DNA of 49,716 nucleotides from an uncultured Oscillospiraceae bacterium (GTDB lineage Bacteria; Bacillota; Clostridia; Oscillospirales; Ruminococcaceae): assembly GCA_910586535.1 (NCBI GenBank), contig CAJUHS010000019.1, forward strand, positions 1 through 49,716. The letters run 5' to 3'. Under the pieces are notes generated by a model. The model was not told the DNA's origin. It did no database searches and saw only the letters and a program-made list of their open reading frames with translations. Below, piece after piece: positions 1 to 8,648 of the stretch (the stretch's first letter is position 1; each line of letters begins with the position of its first letter). The translations under genes were made by a program, and so were the position numbers.

Positions 1-125
1 TCTTCGGAAACGCGGTTGAATCTGCGCTGGGTCGCGATCCTGTTTTCGCTCTGCAGACGGCGGGTCAGCAGGCGGTTGTTATTTGACAGGAACTGCCTTG
101 TGGATATATTATTTGTAACTCTCAT
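1..125 (-). CDS. flgL: Flagellar hook-associated protein 3 (FlgL), N-terminus only
   Basis: Only the first 41 codons are inside the window; the gene runs off the left edge. The translation begins MRVTNNISTRQFLSNNN and continues with a leucine/arginine-rich helix, which matches the conserved N-terminal helix (D0/D1) that FlgL shares with flagellin. FlgL is the second junction protein between hook and filament. The ATG at 125 is preceded by an AAAGGATG ribosome binding site. It follows flgK by 29 bases on the same strand, the usual flgK-flgL order, so the two are surely co-transcribed. Function is firm from sequence plus context; nothing can be said about the rest of the protein. Confidence 0.85.
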   Translation of the reverse strand, partial: MRVTNNISTRQFLSNNNRLLTRRLQSENRIATQRRFNRVSE

Positions 126-154
126 TGGAATTCATCCTTTCCCGTGTTTAAAGA

Positions 155-1927
155 TTATCTCAGACCGACTACACCGGTGCCGTTGATAAGCTTTTCAAGC
201 GCCTCGTCCATGGTGGTTATCATTCTTGAGATAGCGTTGTACCACTTCTGATAGTTCATCATGTTGACGCCCTCTTCGTCCATGCTTACGTCCATGATCT
301 CGCTTCTTGCAGTCTCTTCAGCTGTGAGCGAAATATCGGTAGCGTTATAAAGACTCTTCAAGGTGCTGAGGTTAACGCCCAAATCGTCGCAAATCTCTGT
401 AACAAACTTTTCAAGAGCAATTTTTTCATTCGACGGATTTGTTATTACACCGTCGCCGTACTGATGCTCTACCGTAAGCACACCGAGCATTTTGTTGATA
501 TAAACGTTGTCCAGCTCTTCAAACTCGTTGTCGCCCGTAGGATTTGATATGAACTCGGGATTGTCGTTCCATGTGTCCGCAACTCTGAAGTTCTCAGCAG
601 CTGTTCTGAAATCGGAAACGCCGTCCTTGTTCTTAAAGGTAAATATTGTATCCTTGTATACCGGATTGCCGTCCGCGTCAAGTATCTCGTTGCCGTTCGC
701 GTCGACTTCCTTTTCGGCAAAATCCTTGAAAACAGCGTTGAACTGCTCGGTAGCTGTTTTAACGAAAGAATTGAGCATATCGCGGTAATATTCGATACCC
801 TTTTCCTGATTGCTGATATCGGCGTCGGGAACAACGTCTGCGCCCGTATGCACTTCATCGTGAGCAAAAGCTCCTCTTCCGTTGTAAACGTCAAGATAAC
901 CCCTGAGCGAGCCGCTGTCAAGGTAATATGAACCGTCAGGCTTCTTGCCGGTAATATTAACGGTATCGCCCGCATTTCCTCCTCTTATCAGAAGGGCGGC
1001 GGAACCGCCGGTCTTATTTTCCATGTGCAGGTCGTACCAATCGCCGCTGTCAAGAAGTGTTTCCGTGATCTCAAATTCAAGCTCGGTCGGGATCGGGCTT
1101 TCCTTTGTAATAGCCATCTGAGCAAATTTCTTGCCCTCGACCACAGTCTGATCCGCAAACTTGACCGTGAACGTACCGTCAGGCTCTTCTTTTACGTCGA
1201 TGTTTCCGTACTGGGAAAGCTCGTCAAGGAGGCTGTTCATGCTGTCCTTGAGTTCGAGCGGGCCGTAGTCGCTCATTACCTCGTAGTTGGTCATTGTGGG
1301 GGTAATGTATCCCATGGATATGTAGGATTCCTTGATCTGCTTGTTAAGGTTGCCCATTTCCATGAAGATCTCATTGATCCTGTCGACCGTTTTATCAGCG
1401 TCGCCGAAAGTCTGCTCGGAAATGTCATTGAGCTTGGAATTATATGTTAAGATGCACTTTACAAGGCTGTCCGCAGTATTTTTCGCAACGTTTGCAAGCT
1501 CCGTCCTGTCGGCGTTGTCTGCCGAGAAGCCCTGGAGAGCCGCCTTGAACTGGCTTACTATCGAAGCAAAGCTTGCGCCGAGATCATCGGCCTCAATGCT
1601 GTCAAAAACGTCCTCCACATCGGAAAGGGTCTCCAGCTTTATGCCGACTTTGCAGAGATCGCCGCTGTATACTCTGACCTTCCTGTCAACAAGCCTGTCG
1701 CGTATCTGCGCCACGCCGATAGCTTCCGAACCGCGTCCGGCAAGGGAAACTCCCGTATTATAGCCCAGAGTGCCCTTCTTGTTCGCAACGGAGCATATAT
1801 CGAGCCTCTGCCTTGTATAACCCGGAGTATTAATGTTTGAAATATTGTTTCCTGTGATATCCAGCGCTTTCTGAGCAAGAAGAATAGCCTCCCGCTGAAC
1901 ATAAAGACCCATAAAACTTGATGCCAT
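155..1927 (-). CDS. flgK: Flagellar hook-associated protein 1 (FlgK)
   Basis: 590 residues. FlgK is the first hook-filament junction protein, exported by the flagellar type III system and added at the hook tip. Residues 1-45 hold the D0 rod/hook signature (LAQKALDITGNNISNINTPGY), and the C-terminus ends with the matching amphipathic helix (MMNYQKWYNAISRMITTMDE), which packs against it. The middle (about 200-470) is the variable surface region and is acidic. The start at 1927 has AAAGGA 10 bases upstream. It lies between the FlgN-like chaperone (19 bases upstream) and flgL. Length is within the family range (about 450-650). Confidence 0.95.
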   Translation of the reverse strand: MASSFMGLYVQREAILLAQKALDITGNNISNINTPGYTRQRLDICSVANKKGTLGYNTGVSLAGRGSEAIGVAQIRDRLVDRKVRVYSGDLCKVGIKLETLSDVEDVFDSIEADDLGASFASIVSQFKAALQGFSADNADRTELANVAKNTADSLVKCILTYNSKLNDISEQTFGDADKTVDRINEIFMEMGNLNKQIKESYISMGYITPTMTNYEVMSDYGPLELKDSMNSLLDELSQYGNIDVKEEPDGTFTVKFADQTVVEGKKFAQMAITKESPIPTELEFEITETLLDSGDWYDLHMENKTGGSAALLIRGGNAGDTVNITGKKPDGSYYLDSGSLRGYLDVYNGRGAFAHDEVHTGADVVPDADISNQEKGIEYYRDMLNSFVKTATEQFNAVFKDFAEKEVDANGNEILDADGNPVYKDTIFTFKNKDGVSDFRTAAENFRVADTWNDNPEFISNPTGDNEFEELDNVYINKMLGVLTVEHQYGDGVITNPSNEKIALEKFVTEICDDLGVNLSTLKSLYNATDISLTAEETARSEIMDVSMDEEGVNMMNYQKWYNAISRMITTMDEALEKLINGTGVVGLR

Positions 1928-1945
1928 ATTATATCAATCCTTTCA

Positions 1946-2398
1946 TCAGACATTTTTTGATATCGCGGACTTTGAAGCGTGTTCGCGCCTTACAGCGCCC
2001 TTGCCGTCATAAACGTCGAGCTCGGCAGTCCTGCGCTGAATTTTTTTAAGCCGTTCCGACACTATGATATTTGCCGTGTCATTAATTTCTTTGATCTTGA
2101 AGATCAAAGCGGAAAGCTCCTCGTGCTGAGCGGAAAGCTTTTCCCTGAATTCTTCGGGAGCGTTTTCGGTAAGCTCCGCAAAGGTTTTTCCGTCCGTATC
2201 CGCAAGAAGCCTTTCCCGTTTTCCCTCCAGAGAATTGGTTTTCATTATCAGAGCCTGCTCTACCGAAAGCGAATCGCTGAGCTTTTCGATCTGATTTTTA
2301 TTGAGCATATCAGCTTTTTGATATTCAAAGCTCAGAAATTCTCTGTAGTGAGCAATATACTCGTCAAAGAAAACGATCAGTTTTTTGTAGTCGGGCAT
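1946..2398 (-). CDS. flgN: FlgN-like flagellar export chaperone
   Basis: 150 residues, almost entirely predicted helix and rich in E, K and L, the size and composition of FlgN-family chaperones that hold FlgK and FlgL soluble before export. Sequence in this family is poorly conserved, so the call rests mainly on position: it sits between flgM and flgK, exactly where flgN lies in Firmicutes. The last ~20 residues are basic and probably disordered. The ATG at 2398 follows AAAGGA by 7 bases. I infer the partner proteins from the neighbours; there is no catalytic motif to check. Confidence 0.8.
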   Translation of the reverse strand: MPDYKKLIVFFDEYIAHYREFLSFEYQKADMLNKNQIEKLSDSLSVEQALIMKTNSLEGKRERLLADTDGKTFAELTENAPEEFREKLSAQHEELSALIFKIKEINDTANIIVSERLKKIQRRTAELDVYDGKGAVRREHASKSAISKNV

Positions 2399-2491
2399 AA
2401 TATATTCCTTTCGTATAGTTATACAAAATTATTACCATTTGTATAATCGCTTGCGTTTCGCTTTACCATGTGCGGATCACGTACGCGGGCT

Positions 2492-2767
2492 TCAACCTTC
2501 AAATATTGAGGCAGCCACAGTTTCAGCGGAAATGTTATAGGAGCCGTCGGAGATCATAGCTTTAAGCGCGGCTATTCTTTCCGGAGAAGCAAAGCTTTCA
2601 ACCGATCTTGCCGCCGAAGCCTTCAAACCGCTGAGCGCTCCCGAAGAGGAAGAAAACACGGCTTTATCGACATTTTTTTCAGCGGAAACACGCTGTTTTT
2701 TACCCGCAGGCTCATAGGTATTCTTCAAGTAAGCGGACATTACCGAGCCGTATTTTTCGATTTTCAT
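2492..2767 (-). CDS. flgM: Anti-sigma-28 factor FlgM
   Basis: 91 residues from the ATG at 2767. An upstream ATG at 2812 would add 15 residues, but MKIEKYG at 2767 matches the usual FlgM start and has a GGGAT/AAGGA ribosome site ahead of it. The C-terminal half (SPERIAALKAMISDGSYNIS) is the conserved sigma-binding helix seen in FlgM. FlgM holds sigma-D inactive until the hook is finished and it is exported. It is the first gene of the flgM-flgN-flgK-flgL run and lies directly behind a sigma-D promoter, so it would be made by the sigma factor it inhibits, the standard feedback loop. The N-terminal half is low-complexity, as expected for a natively disordered protein. Confidence 0.88.
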   Translation of the reverse strand: MKIEKYGSVMSAYLKNTYEPAGKKQRVSAEKNVDKAVFSSSSGALSGLKASAARSVESFASPERIAALKAMISDGSYNISAETVAASIFEG

Positions 2768-2842
2768 AAAAGCGATCCCGTCCTTTCCGACCCGCCGTTT
2801 AAGCGCGGGCATAATTACTCTGTAAAAATCTCTCTATATATC

Positions 2843-2869
2843 TTATCGGCAGATACTCAAAAAACTTTA
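2843..2869 (-). promoter_or_regulatory. Sigma-D (sigma-28) promoter of flgM operon
   Basis: On the minus strand TAAA (2866-2869), a 15-base spacer and GCCGATAA (2843-2850) match the sigma-D consensus. Transcription would begin near 2836, about 70 bases ahead of flgM. A weaker sigma-A-like site (TTGCTC, 17 bases, TATAAC; 2935-2963) lies further upstream. Confidence 0.88.
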
Positions 2870-3005
2870 ACAAAAACACAAAAAAATTTTTTAACGGCAT
2901 AAAAATTTTTTGACGTTACTAATATTTCGACTCGGTTATACAAAATGTATATTTATTGAGCAAAGCCTGTTGAAACTTAATTTTATTTTGTTTGTTTTGC
3001 GCCGC

Positions 3006-3034
3006 TTGACAAATGTTAAATTTTATATTATAAT
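3006..3034 (+). promoter_or_regulatory. Sigma-A promoter of CPBP protease gene
   Basis: TTGACA (3006-3011), 17-base spacer, TATAAT (3029-3034): perfect consensus. The start point would be near 3041, giving a 38-base leader. It diverges from the flagellar promoter. Confidence 0.9.
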
Positions 3035-3078
3035 AGTGTAAAATATTTTTGCCTTCGGAGAAAGGATATTTTAAATTT

Positions 3079-4122
3079 ATGGAACAATTTTACACAGCGC
3101 CTCCCCGGTCCGTCCCGCCTCAGCCTGTATCGGTCCCTGTAAAGCCCGATAAGGAAGAACGCAGGCAGATACGTAAAAAATACAATATTGCCGCCGCCGT
3201 TCTGCTCGTCAATATTATCATTTTTAACGGACTGGCTGTGGGAAGCGCGCTTTTCAAAGATTCTCCCGTATGGAACAGCGAGTTCTTCAGCACCGCGTTT
3301 TCCTGCTGCGTACCGATAATCAGCGAGATAACGGCAATAATTATCGGCATAAAAGTTATCGGTATCGACTTCAAGCCGCTGATTACGAGAAACGGCTTTA
3401 ACGGCGGAACGGTGCTCAAGCTGATGACCCTTGCCCTCGGTTTGCAGACCGCCGCCTCGATACTTGCGTCGCTTATCGGAGCAATGCTCAAAGCATTCGG
3501 TCTTGAACCCCGTCCGGTGGATCTTTCAGCGACCGAGTCCCTGCCCGCCAATCTGCTCATGTATTTCTATGCCTGCCTTCTGGGGCCTGTTCTTGAGGAA
3601 CTCCTATACCGCGGAGTTCTCTTGCAGTCAATGAGGAAGTACAACGAAAGATTCGCGGTCTTTCTTTCAGCGGCGATATTCGGTCTTATGCACCAGAATT
3701 ATCAGCAGTTCATACTCGGGTTTCTGATAGGCATACCCCTTGCTGTGGTCACGATAAAGAGCGGTTCCATAATTCCGGCGATTTTTACTCATATCGTAGT
3801 TAACACCAGCGGAATGTTTTTCAATTGCTGGATACAGTATTCCGATCCGGATTTCTTCCAAGCTGCTCTTGAAGGCGCTGAAGAAACCATGGCAATGACG
3901 GATTTTTCTGCCGCATTCGTTTGTACTCTGCTTTTCAGGATAGCCATCATGCTTGCGGCGCTGGTGGTGGGGATAGTCGTTCTTGTCAAGGGAGGGAATA
4001 TGACCCGTCCCACTCCCGCGGGAAAAGCCCGCACCATGCCTGTCTTTGCTACTGCCGCGGCATGGTGGGTCGTCTTTCTTGTGTATGCATTCCTGAATTT
4101 TGTACTGCCCTTTCTGGTTTAA
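3079..4122 (+). CDS. CPBP-family intramembrane metalloprotease
   Basis: 347 residues, multi-spanning membrane protein. It carries the three CPBP (CAAX protease/Abi) motifs: EExxxR (EELLYRG, E173/E174/R178), FxxxH (FGLMH) about 30 residues later, and HxxxN (HIVVN). Glutamates and histidines of these motifs form the catalytic site in the plane of the membrane. An in-frame TTG at 3049 lies upstream, but the GGAGAAAGGA ribosome site falls between it and the ATG at 3079, so 3079 is the start. The first ~35 residues are proline-rich and cytoplasmic. In bacteria such proteins are linked to peptide maturation or bacteriocin self-immunity; nothing nearby shows the substrate. It is a single-gene transcript with its own promoter and terminator. 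Confidence 0.88.
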   Translation: MEQFYTAPPRSVPPQPVSVPVKPDKEERRQIRKKYNIAAAVLLVNIIIFNGLAVGSALFKDSPVWNSEFFSTAFSCCVPIISEITAIIIGIKVIGIDFKPLITRNGFNGGTVLKLMTLALGLQTAASILASLIGAMLKAFGLEPRPVDLSATESLPANLLMYFYACLLGPVLEELLYRGVLLQSMRKYNERFAVFLSAAIFGLMHQNYQQFILGFLIGIPLAVVTIKSGSIIPAIFTHIVVNTSGMFFNCWIQYSDPDFFQAALEGAEETMAMTDFSAAFVCTLLFRIAIMLAALVVGIVVLVKGGNMTRPTPAGKARTMPVFATAAAWWVVFLVYAFLNFVLPFLV

Positions 4123-4134
4123 GATTAAAAATAT

Positions 4135-4180
4135 TATAACGGGCACAGAGCCGCCTTGGTTCTGTGCCCGTTATATTTTT
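4135..4180 (+). terminator. Terminator after CPBP protease gene
   Basis: Perfect 15-base arms (4135-4149 and 4161-4175) with an 11-base loop, followed by a T tract; begins 13 bases after the stop codon. Confidence 0.92.
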
Positions 4181-4376
4181 CGGGGATTTGCGGCGATCCG
4201 TAAAAACAGCCTTTTTGCATTTGCATTTGCAGGGAGGCGCGGTTCCTCCGCCGCAGGATAAATGCCGCGCTTTGAAGCCCCGTGAATGGATAACCGTATT
4301 CTGCAAATTTTGCCGTAACATTTTTACATGCCGGCATATATCCGGTACTGCTGAATAATTCGTTGAAAATAACGGC
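4181..4376. other. Gene-free stretch between convergent units
   Basis: Short open frames exist on both strands, but none has a ribosome site or recognisable product. I see no further structure between the two terminators that close the flanking genes. Confidence 0.5.
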
Positions 4377-4404
4377 AAAAGCGGGAAAGATATATCCCGC
4401 TTTT
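4377..4404 (-). terminator. Terminator of ABC exporter operon
   Basis: Perfect 10-base arms AAAAGCGGGA/TCCCGCTTTT (4377-4386, 4395-4404) with an 8-base loop, starting 23 bases beyond the minus-strand stop. The T run is inside the stem. Confidence 0.75.
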
Positions 4405-4426
4405 ACACGCCCTATACCCCTATACT

Positions 4427-6238
4427 TTATATATAGTACTGCGCCTGCGCCTTGAACATCTCGGCATACAGACCGTCCTGCCTGCGGAGCAGTTCGTCAT
4501 GAGTGCCGAATTCCTTTATCGTACCCTCGGAGAAAACCGCGATATGATCGCAGAACTTGCAGCTTGAAAGCCTGTGGGAAATATAGACCGCCGTTTTCCC
4601 GCCTACAAGCTCGTCGAACTGCTTGTATATTTCATACTCCGCAACGGGATCAAGAGCGGCCGTTGGCTCGTCAAGAATTACCACGGGAGCGTCCTTGTAG
4701 AGAGCGCGTGCAATGGCAAGCTTCTGCTGTTCGCCTCCAGAAAGCTCCACGCCCTCCTTGTCGAACATCTTGAACATCATGGTATCCCGGCCATTTGGCA
4801 GGCTTTTGACTTTTTCGTCAAGACCAACCTTTTCAAGCAGGGAATCCACCACCTCCGGCGGCTCCTCTTTTCCCAGAAGAACGTTTTCGTCCACGGAAAA
4901 AGCCAGCAGACGGAAGTCCTGAAACACCACTGCGAACAGCTTCATATAATCCTCATAGTTGTAGCTTTTGATGTTAACACCGTCAAGGAGTATCTCTCCG
5001 CTGTCGGTATCGTAAAGACGGCACAGAAGCTTGATAAAGGTAGTTTTTCCCGCGCCGTTCAGTCCCACAACTGACAGTTTTTCTCCGCTGCGCAGGGTAA
5101 TGGAAACGTTGTCCAGAACCTTTACCCCCGTGTTCGGATAGGAAAAGCTCACGTTCTTAAATTCAATGGTGTGACCATTTTCGGAGCTTTGTATCTTTTT
5201 GTCGCCCTTTTCCATATAGGGCGGATACTCCATGAACTTCACTACCTCGTAGGCGTAGCCGCTTGCCTTTTCCACCTCCTGAAGTCCGAAAATAACTCCC
5301 TGCAGGGCGTTGCCGAGCATTCCCGCCGCGTTCACAAGCAGAGTAAACGTGCCTATGGTTATTTTCCCTATTATTGCCAGAATACCCAGATACAGATATG
5401 TGCCGAAGTCCCTTGCAGCCGAGGTGAATGAATCGGTGACAATATAGGGACGCTTCATACGGTATATCTTTTCCCAATAGGCGTTCAAGCGGCTTATCTG
5501 CTGGGACGCCTTTTCCGTCATCATTCCGCCCGCGCTGTAGAGACGTACGTCCTTGCCGCCGCGGTAGTCCTCCATTTCCCATAGAATGTGCCCGAAAATA
5601 CGGTTTATTCCTGACAGCTCGGAGAACTGCTTAACGTCGATCTCGTTCTTTTTCTTGTTTATCACCGCGCTTACTGTAAGCAGAACGCCCACGGGAAGCA
5701 GCAGAAGCGGAGCGTTTGCTATCATTATTGCCGCTGCTCCGAAGATTTTCAGCGCGTTGGCTATGGTACTGAAAAATGCCTTTGCGATATTGTGCACTCC
5801 TCCGGAGTAGCCCATTCCGTCGCGGGCTTTTCTTATCTGTTCGAGAGCCTCCTTGTTTTCGGTCAGCGCAAAGTCTATTTCCATGCACCTGCTTGAAATA
5901 TCCACCGAGGTAGCGTTAAGGAAAAAGTCCGCGTATTTTTCAAGATGTGTTGTCAGCGCACTGTATGAGGCGTTCAGAATAATACTGATCGTTACCATAA
6001 GTCCGCCGTAAAGGCATATCAGAGGAATGTCCTTTTCCGGAGCTATAAGCGCGTCCACCAGCAGGGGCGTGAAGATGATGTCCGACATGGGAGCAGCCAC
6101 CGTGAGCAGCACGTTTATTACCGACAGAATGAAGTATGTCTTTGATTTTTTCCACGCGTCGGGAAATAAATATTTCAGCACGGGAAGTACCTTGCTTTTT
6201 TCCTTTGCGTCTTTTGCGTTTGATTTTTTATCAGCCAT
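4427..6238 (-). CDS. ABC transporter, fused permease and ATPase (second of pair)
   Basis: 603 residues: a six-helix exporter-type membrane domain (about 25-335) and a nucleotide-binding domain with Walker A GLNGAGKTT (392-400), signature LSGGE (499-503), Walker B followed by the catalytic glutamate (VILDEP, E524) and the H-loop (SHRLSS, H555). All ATPase residues are intact. The ATG at 6238 overlaps the upstream stop (ATGGCTGA) and has GGAGGGAGG in front, so translation is coupled; a start at 6259 is less likely. Together with the gene upstream it should form a heterodimeric exporter. Such pairs pump peptides, lipids or drugs; the sequence does not reveal which. The local XRE repressor and operators suggest substrate- or stress-induced expression. 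Confidence 0.92.
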   Translation of the reverse strand: MADKKSNAKDAKEKSKVLPVLKYLFPDAWKKSKTYFILSVINVLLTVAAPMSDIIFTPLLVDALIAPEKDIPLICLYGGLMVTISIILNASYSALTTHLEKYADFFLNATSVDISSRCMEIDFALTENKEALEQIRKARDGMGYSGGVHNIAKAFFSTIANALKIFGAAAIMIANAPLLLLPVGVLLTVSAVINKKKNEIDVKQFSELSGINRIFGHILWEMEDYRGGKDVRLYSAGGMMTEKASQQISRLNAYWEKIYRMKRPYIVTDSFTSAARDFGTYLYLGILAIIGKITIGTFTLLVNAAGMLGNALQGVIFGLQEVEKASGYAYEVVKFMEYPPYMEKGDKKIQSSENGHTIEFKNVSFSYPNTGVKVLDNVSITLRSGEKLSVVGLNGAGKTTFIKLLCRLYDTDSGEILLDGVNIKSYNYEDYMKLFAVVFQDFRLLAFSVDENVLLGKEEPPEVVDSLLEKVGLDEKVKSLPNGRDTMMFKMFDKEGVELSGGEQQKLAIARALYKDAPVVILDEPTAALDPVAEYEIYKQFDELVGGKTAVYISHRLSSCKFCDHIAVFSEGTIKEFGTHDELLRRQDGLYAEMFKAQAQYYI

Positions 6239-8141
6239 TTGCCTCGCCTCCCTCCGCAAGCTCTGCGTACTCAGCTAAAATAACGTCCTTGTCCTCTACA
6301 TAGTACTGTGCCTGAACGCGGAACATCTCCGCATATTCGCCGCCCAGAGCAATAAGCTCTTCATGGGTACCGGTCTCCACCATTTCTCCCTTGGCGAACA
6401 TTGCCACTCTGTCACAAAAGCGGGTGGAGGACAGCCTGTGGGAAATATAGACCGCCGTTTTTTTGCCTATCATGCTGTCGAAGCTTTGGTACAGGCTGTA
6501 CTCCGCCAATGCGTCCAGAGCCGCCGTCGGCTCGTCGAGGACAATAATCTTCGACTCCTTATAGAGGGCGCGGGCAAGAGCAAGCTTCTGCTTTTCGCCG
6601 CCGGAAAGGTCTATTCCGTCGTCGTATAAAACCTTTAAAAGCTCGGTGTCAACGCCCTTTTCCAGAGAGTCTATCTTCTCTCCCAGACCCGCGCTGCGGA
6701 GGACGCTTTCCGCTCTGTCCTTATCGGTATTGAACGGCTCGCTCATGGATACGTTTTCGCTCATTGGGAACGCGAATACCGTAACGTCCTGAAAGGCGGG
6801 GGAGAACATTTTGAAATATTCCGCTCTGTCGAAACTTCGGATATCTGTGCCGTTCAGCAGGATACGTCCCTCTGTAACGTCGTAAAGCCTCAGCAGAAGC
6901 TTGATAAAGGTAGTCTTTCCCGCGCCGTTGAGTCCCACCACCGCAAGCTTTTCGCCGGGGGAAAGGGTGATGTTGATGTTTTTCAGAGCGTACTTTTCCT
7001 GTCCCTTGTAGCGGAAAGAAACGTTTTCAAAGGTAAACGCATAGTCCTCCGCTTCCGGAATTGGAACTGTCTCCGCCGCTTCGTCCCCGCTCGGGATATC
7101 CATATAGCTGCGGAAATCGTCCGTGTGGGCGGAACGCTCCTTAAGTCCTGAAATAGCTATCAGAAGCTGGTTCACAGCCTCGGAGAAAGCCATTGAACCT
7201 GCAAAATACAGCGTAAAGTTACCAATGGAAAGTCCGCCCTTGACCACGCTCCAGATCAGCCAGCCCACAACGATAATGTTGCGGATAAACGCTATGCCGT
7301 GGGAAAAAAGCGTGTTCCACACCCAGTACTGACGGGATCTCCACCAATGCTCAAGCTCCTTGTCGTATACTTTTTTCTGCCGCAGGGACAGAAATTTTTT
7401 CATTCCGAAAAGCCTGATATCCTTTGCGTAGGAAAAATCCGTCGTAACGTTTTCCATGTATTCAAGCTTGCGCCAGTGGGGCATCATGGCGTCCCACATT
7501 TCCTTTTTGTCCTTTTTGCGTATGTAGTCGAAAAACAGGAACTGGATCACCGACAGCACGCCGACCACAAGGATTATCCACGGGTTAAAGGAAGTCATAA
7601 TGACCGTAGCGGTAATTACCGAAACAACGTAGATCATCATGGTCTGCATATAGCTCATCATGCCCTGAACGCCCTGCCAGTCGCCGCTTGTGGCTCGCTT
7701 TGCCTTTTGCAGGCGGTCCAGCATTTCGGGAGTTTCGAGTGTTTCGTACTCCATTGACAAAGTTTTTGCGATGCGTTCCTTTACCAGCATCATGCGGATA
7801 TAGGTAAAGCCGACGCTCAGCTTCTGCGCGGAAATATTGTTCACGCACAGGAAAAACAGCTCTACTGCTGCTGCGGCAGCCACAAGCATCAGCAGCGGTT
7901 TAACGTCCTTGTCCGGAGATGCCGCCTGCTGTTCGATCATGTCGATGACAAGCTTTCCGATAAAGCTCCATATATAGGACATGGACGCTCCTGCTATTCC
8001 CCCTGCGACAAGCAGGAAAAACAAAGATTTCCTGTACTTCATGAACGCTTTCAGAATATACCACACATTGCTGAAAACGCCGTAATCCCTGTGAAATTCG
8101 TCGGTGTTTTCCTCTTTTTGGGATTTGATGAATATGCCCAT
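6231..8141 (-). CDS. ABC transporter, fused permease and ATPase (first of pair)
   Basis: 636 residues with the same architecture as its partner: membrane domain (about 35-335), Walker A GLNGAGKTT (403-411), LSGGE (512-516), LDEP with catalytic E537, H-loop H568. Two intact ATP sites are expected in the heterodimer, unlike exporters with one degenerate site. The start at 8141 has AGGAGG 7 bases upstream. The first ~25 residues are charged and cytoplasmic; no peptidase C39 domain is present, so it is not a leader-cleaving bacteriocin exporter. The two ATPase domains are clearly paralogous. Transcription comes from the promoter at 8353-8381 under the XRE operators. Confidence 0.92.
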   Translation of the reverse strand: MGIFIKSQKEENTDEFHRDYGVFSNVWYILKAFMKYRKSLFFLLVAGGIAGASMSYIWSFIGKLVIDMIEQQAASPDKDVKPLLMLVAAAAAVELFFLCVNNISAQKLSVGFTYIRMMLVKERIAKTLSMEYETLETPEMLDRLQKAKRATSGDWQGVQGMMSYMQTMMIYVVSVITATVIMTSFNPWIILVVGVLSVIQFLFFDYIRKKDKKEMWDAMMPHWRKLEYMENVTTDFSYAKDIRLFGMKKFLSLRQKKVYDKELEHWWRSRQYWVWNTLFSHGIAFIRNIIVVGWLIWSVVKGGLSIGNFTLYFAGSMAFSEAVNQLLIAISGLKERSAHTDDFRSYMDIPSGDEAAETVPIPEAEDYAFTFENVSFRYKGQEKYALKNINITLSPGEKLAVVGLNGAGKTTFIKLLLRLYDVTEGRILLNGTDIRSFDRAEYFKMFSPAFQDVTVFAFPMSENVSMSEPFNTDKDRAESVLRSAGLGEKIDSLEKGVDTELLKVLYDDGIDLSGGEKQKLALARALYKESKIIVLDEPTAALDALAEYSLYQSFDSMIGKKTAVYISHRLSSTRFCDRVAMFAKGEMVETGTHEELIALGGEYAEMFRVQAQYYVEDKDVILAEYAELAEGGEANG

Positions 8142-8318
8142 ATTGAGCCTCCTCTTCGTATACTAATGTCCGGTTTGTTCTGGAGACAGCCGTTACCGTC
8201 CCGGCAGGGAGTATCACCCTTTCCTGCCGTTCGTGGCTGCAAAAGGTTTGCTCCAAATCTTTTTAAAGCGATTCAGCATGATTTTTTTGATTACCCCCTT
8301 AATTAATTTGCCGTTCGG

Positions 8319-8337
8319 TTGTCCTGTTACAGGACAA
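8319..8337. promoter_or_regulatory. Operator 1, perfect 19-bp palindrome
   Basis: TTGTCCTGT-T-ACAGGACAA: nine-base arms with one central base, lying about 10-25 bases downstream of the predicted start of the ABC operon. Probably bound by the adjacent XRE regulator (inference). Confidence 0.75.
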
Positions 8338-8352
8338 TATTTCTCCCGAAAA

Positions 8353-8381
8353 AGTATATCATAATAATTGTCCTATGTCAA
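8353..8381 (-). promoter_or_regulatory. Sigma-A promoter of ABC exporter operon
   Basis: On the minus strand TTGACA (8376-8381), 17-base spacer, TATACT (8353-8358). The -35 box lies inside operator 2, and operator 1 sits just past the start point, a geometry that fits repression. Confidence 0.85.
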
Positions 8382-8386
8382 GACAA
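8368..8386. promoter_or_regulatory. Operator 2, imperfect 19-bp palindrome
   Basis: TTGTCCTATGTCAAGACAA shares the outer TTGTC/GACAA of operator 1 with inner mismatches. Its centre is 49 bases from that of operator 1, on the -35 of the ABC promoter and about 30 bases ahead of the XRE start codon, so it could also serve autoregulation. Confidence 0.6.
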
Positions 8387-8408
8387 ATACTTCAAAGGAG
8401 AGTATAAA

Positions 8409-8648
8409 ATGGCGCGAATAATCGACGGTGAAAGAAAAAACATGGTCGGAAACAGAGTGCGGGAGTTCCGCATTGCCAGAAAAATGAGTCAGCAGCGGCT
8501 TTCGGACAAGCTTGAAACCATTGCAGTGTACATCTGCCGCGGTTCTGTTTCCCGCATTGAGGACGGCACGAGGACTGTCTCCGACATTGAGCTTTACGGA
8601 CTTTCCAAAATCCTCGGCGTACCTGTGGGTGATTTTTTTGAAGAATAA
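8409..8648 (+). CDS. Small XRE-family DNA-binding regulator
   Basis: 79 residues, a single helix-turn-helix domain of the Cro/C1 type: MVGNRVREFRIARKMSQQRLSDKL leads into the recognition helix (GSVSRIEDG), then a third helix pair ending LGVPVGDFFEE. There is no sensor or multimerisation domain beyond it. The ATG at 8409 follows AAAGGAG by 8 bases; an in-frame upstream ATG at 8319 lies inside operator 1 and has no ribosome site. It is divergent from the ABC exporter operon and shares a 267-base control region with two palindromic sites. I infer that it represses the exporter and itself. What relieves repression is unknown. Confidence 0.85.
   Translation: MARIIDGERKNMVGNRVREFRIARKMSQQRLSDKLETIAVYICRGSVSRIEDGTRTVSDIELYGLSKILGVPVGDFFEE

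Noticed and set aside
4164..4378. Several 60-110 codon frames on both strands after the CPBP gene
   Set aside because: They overlap terminators, have no ribosome sites and resemble nothing.
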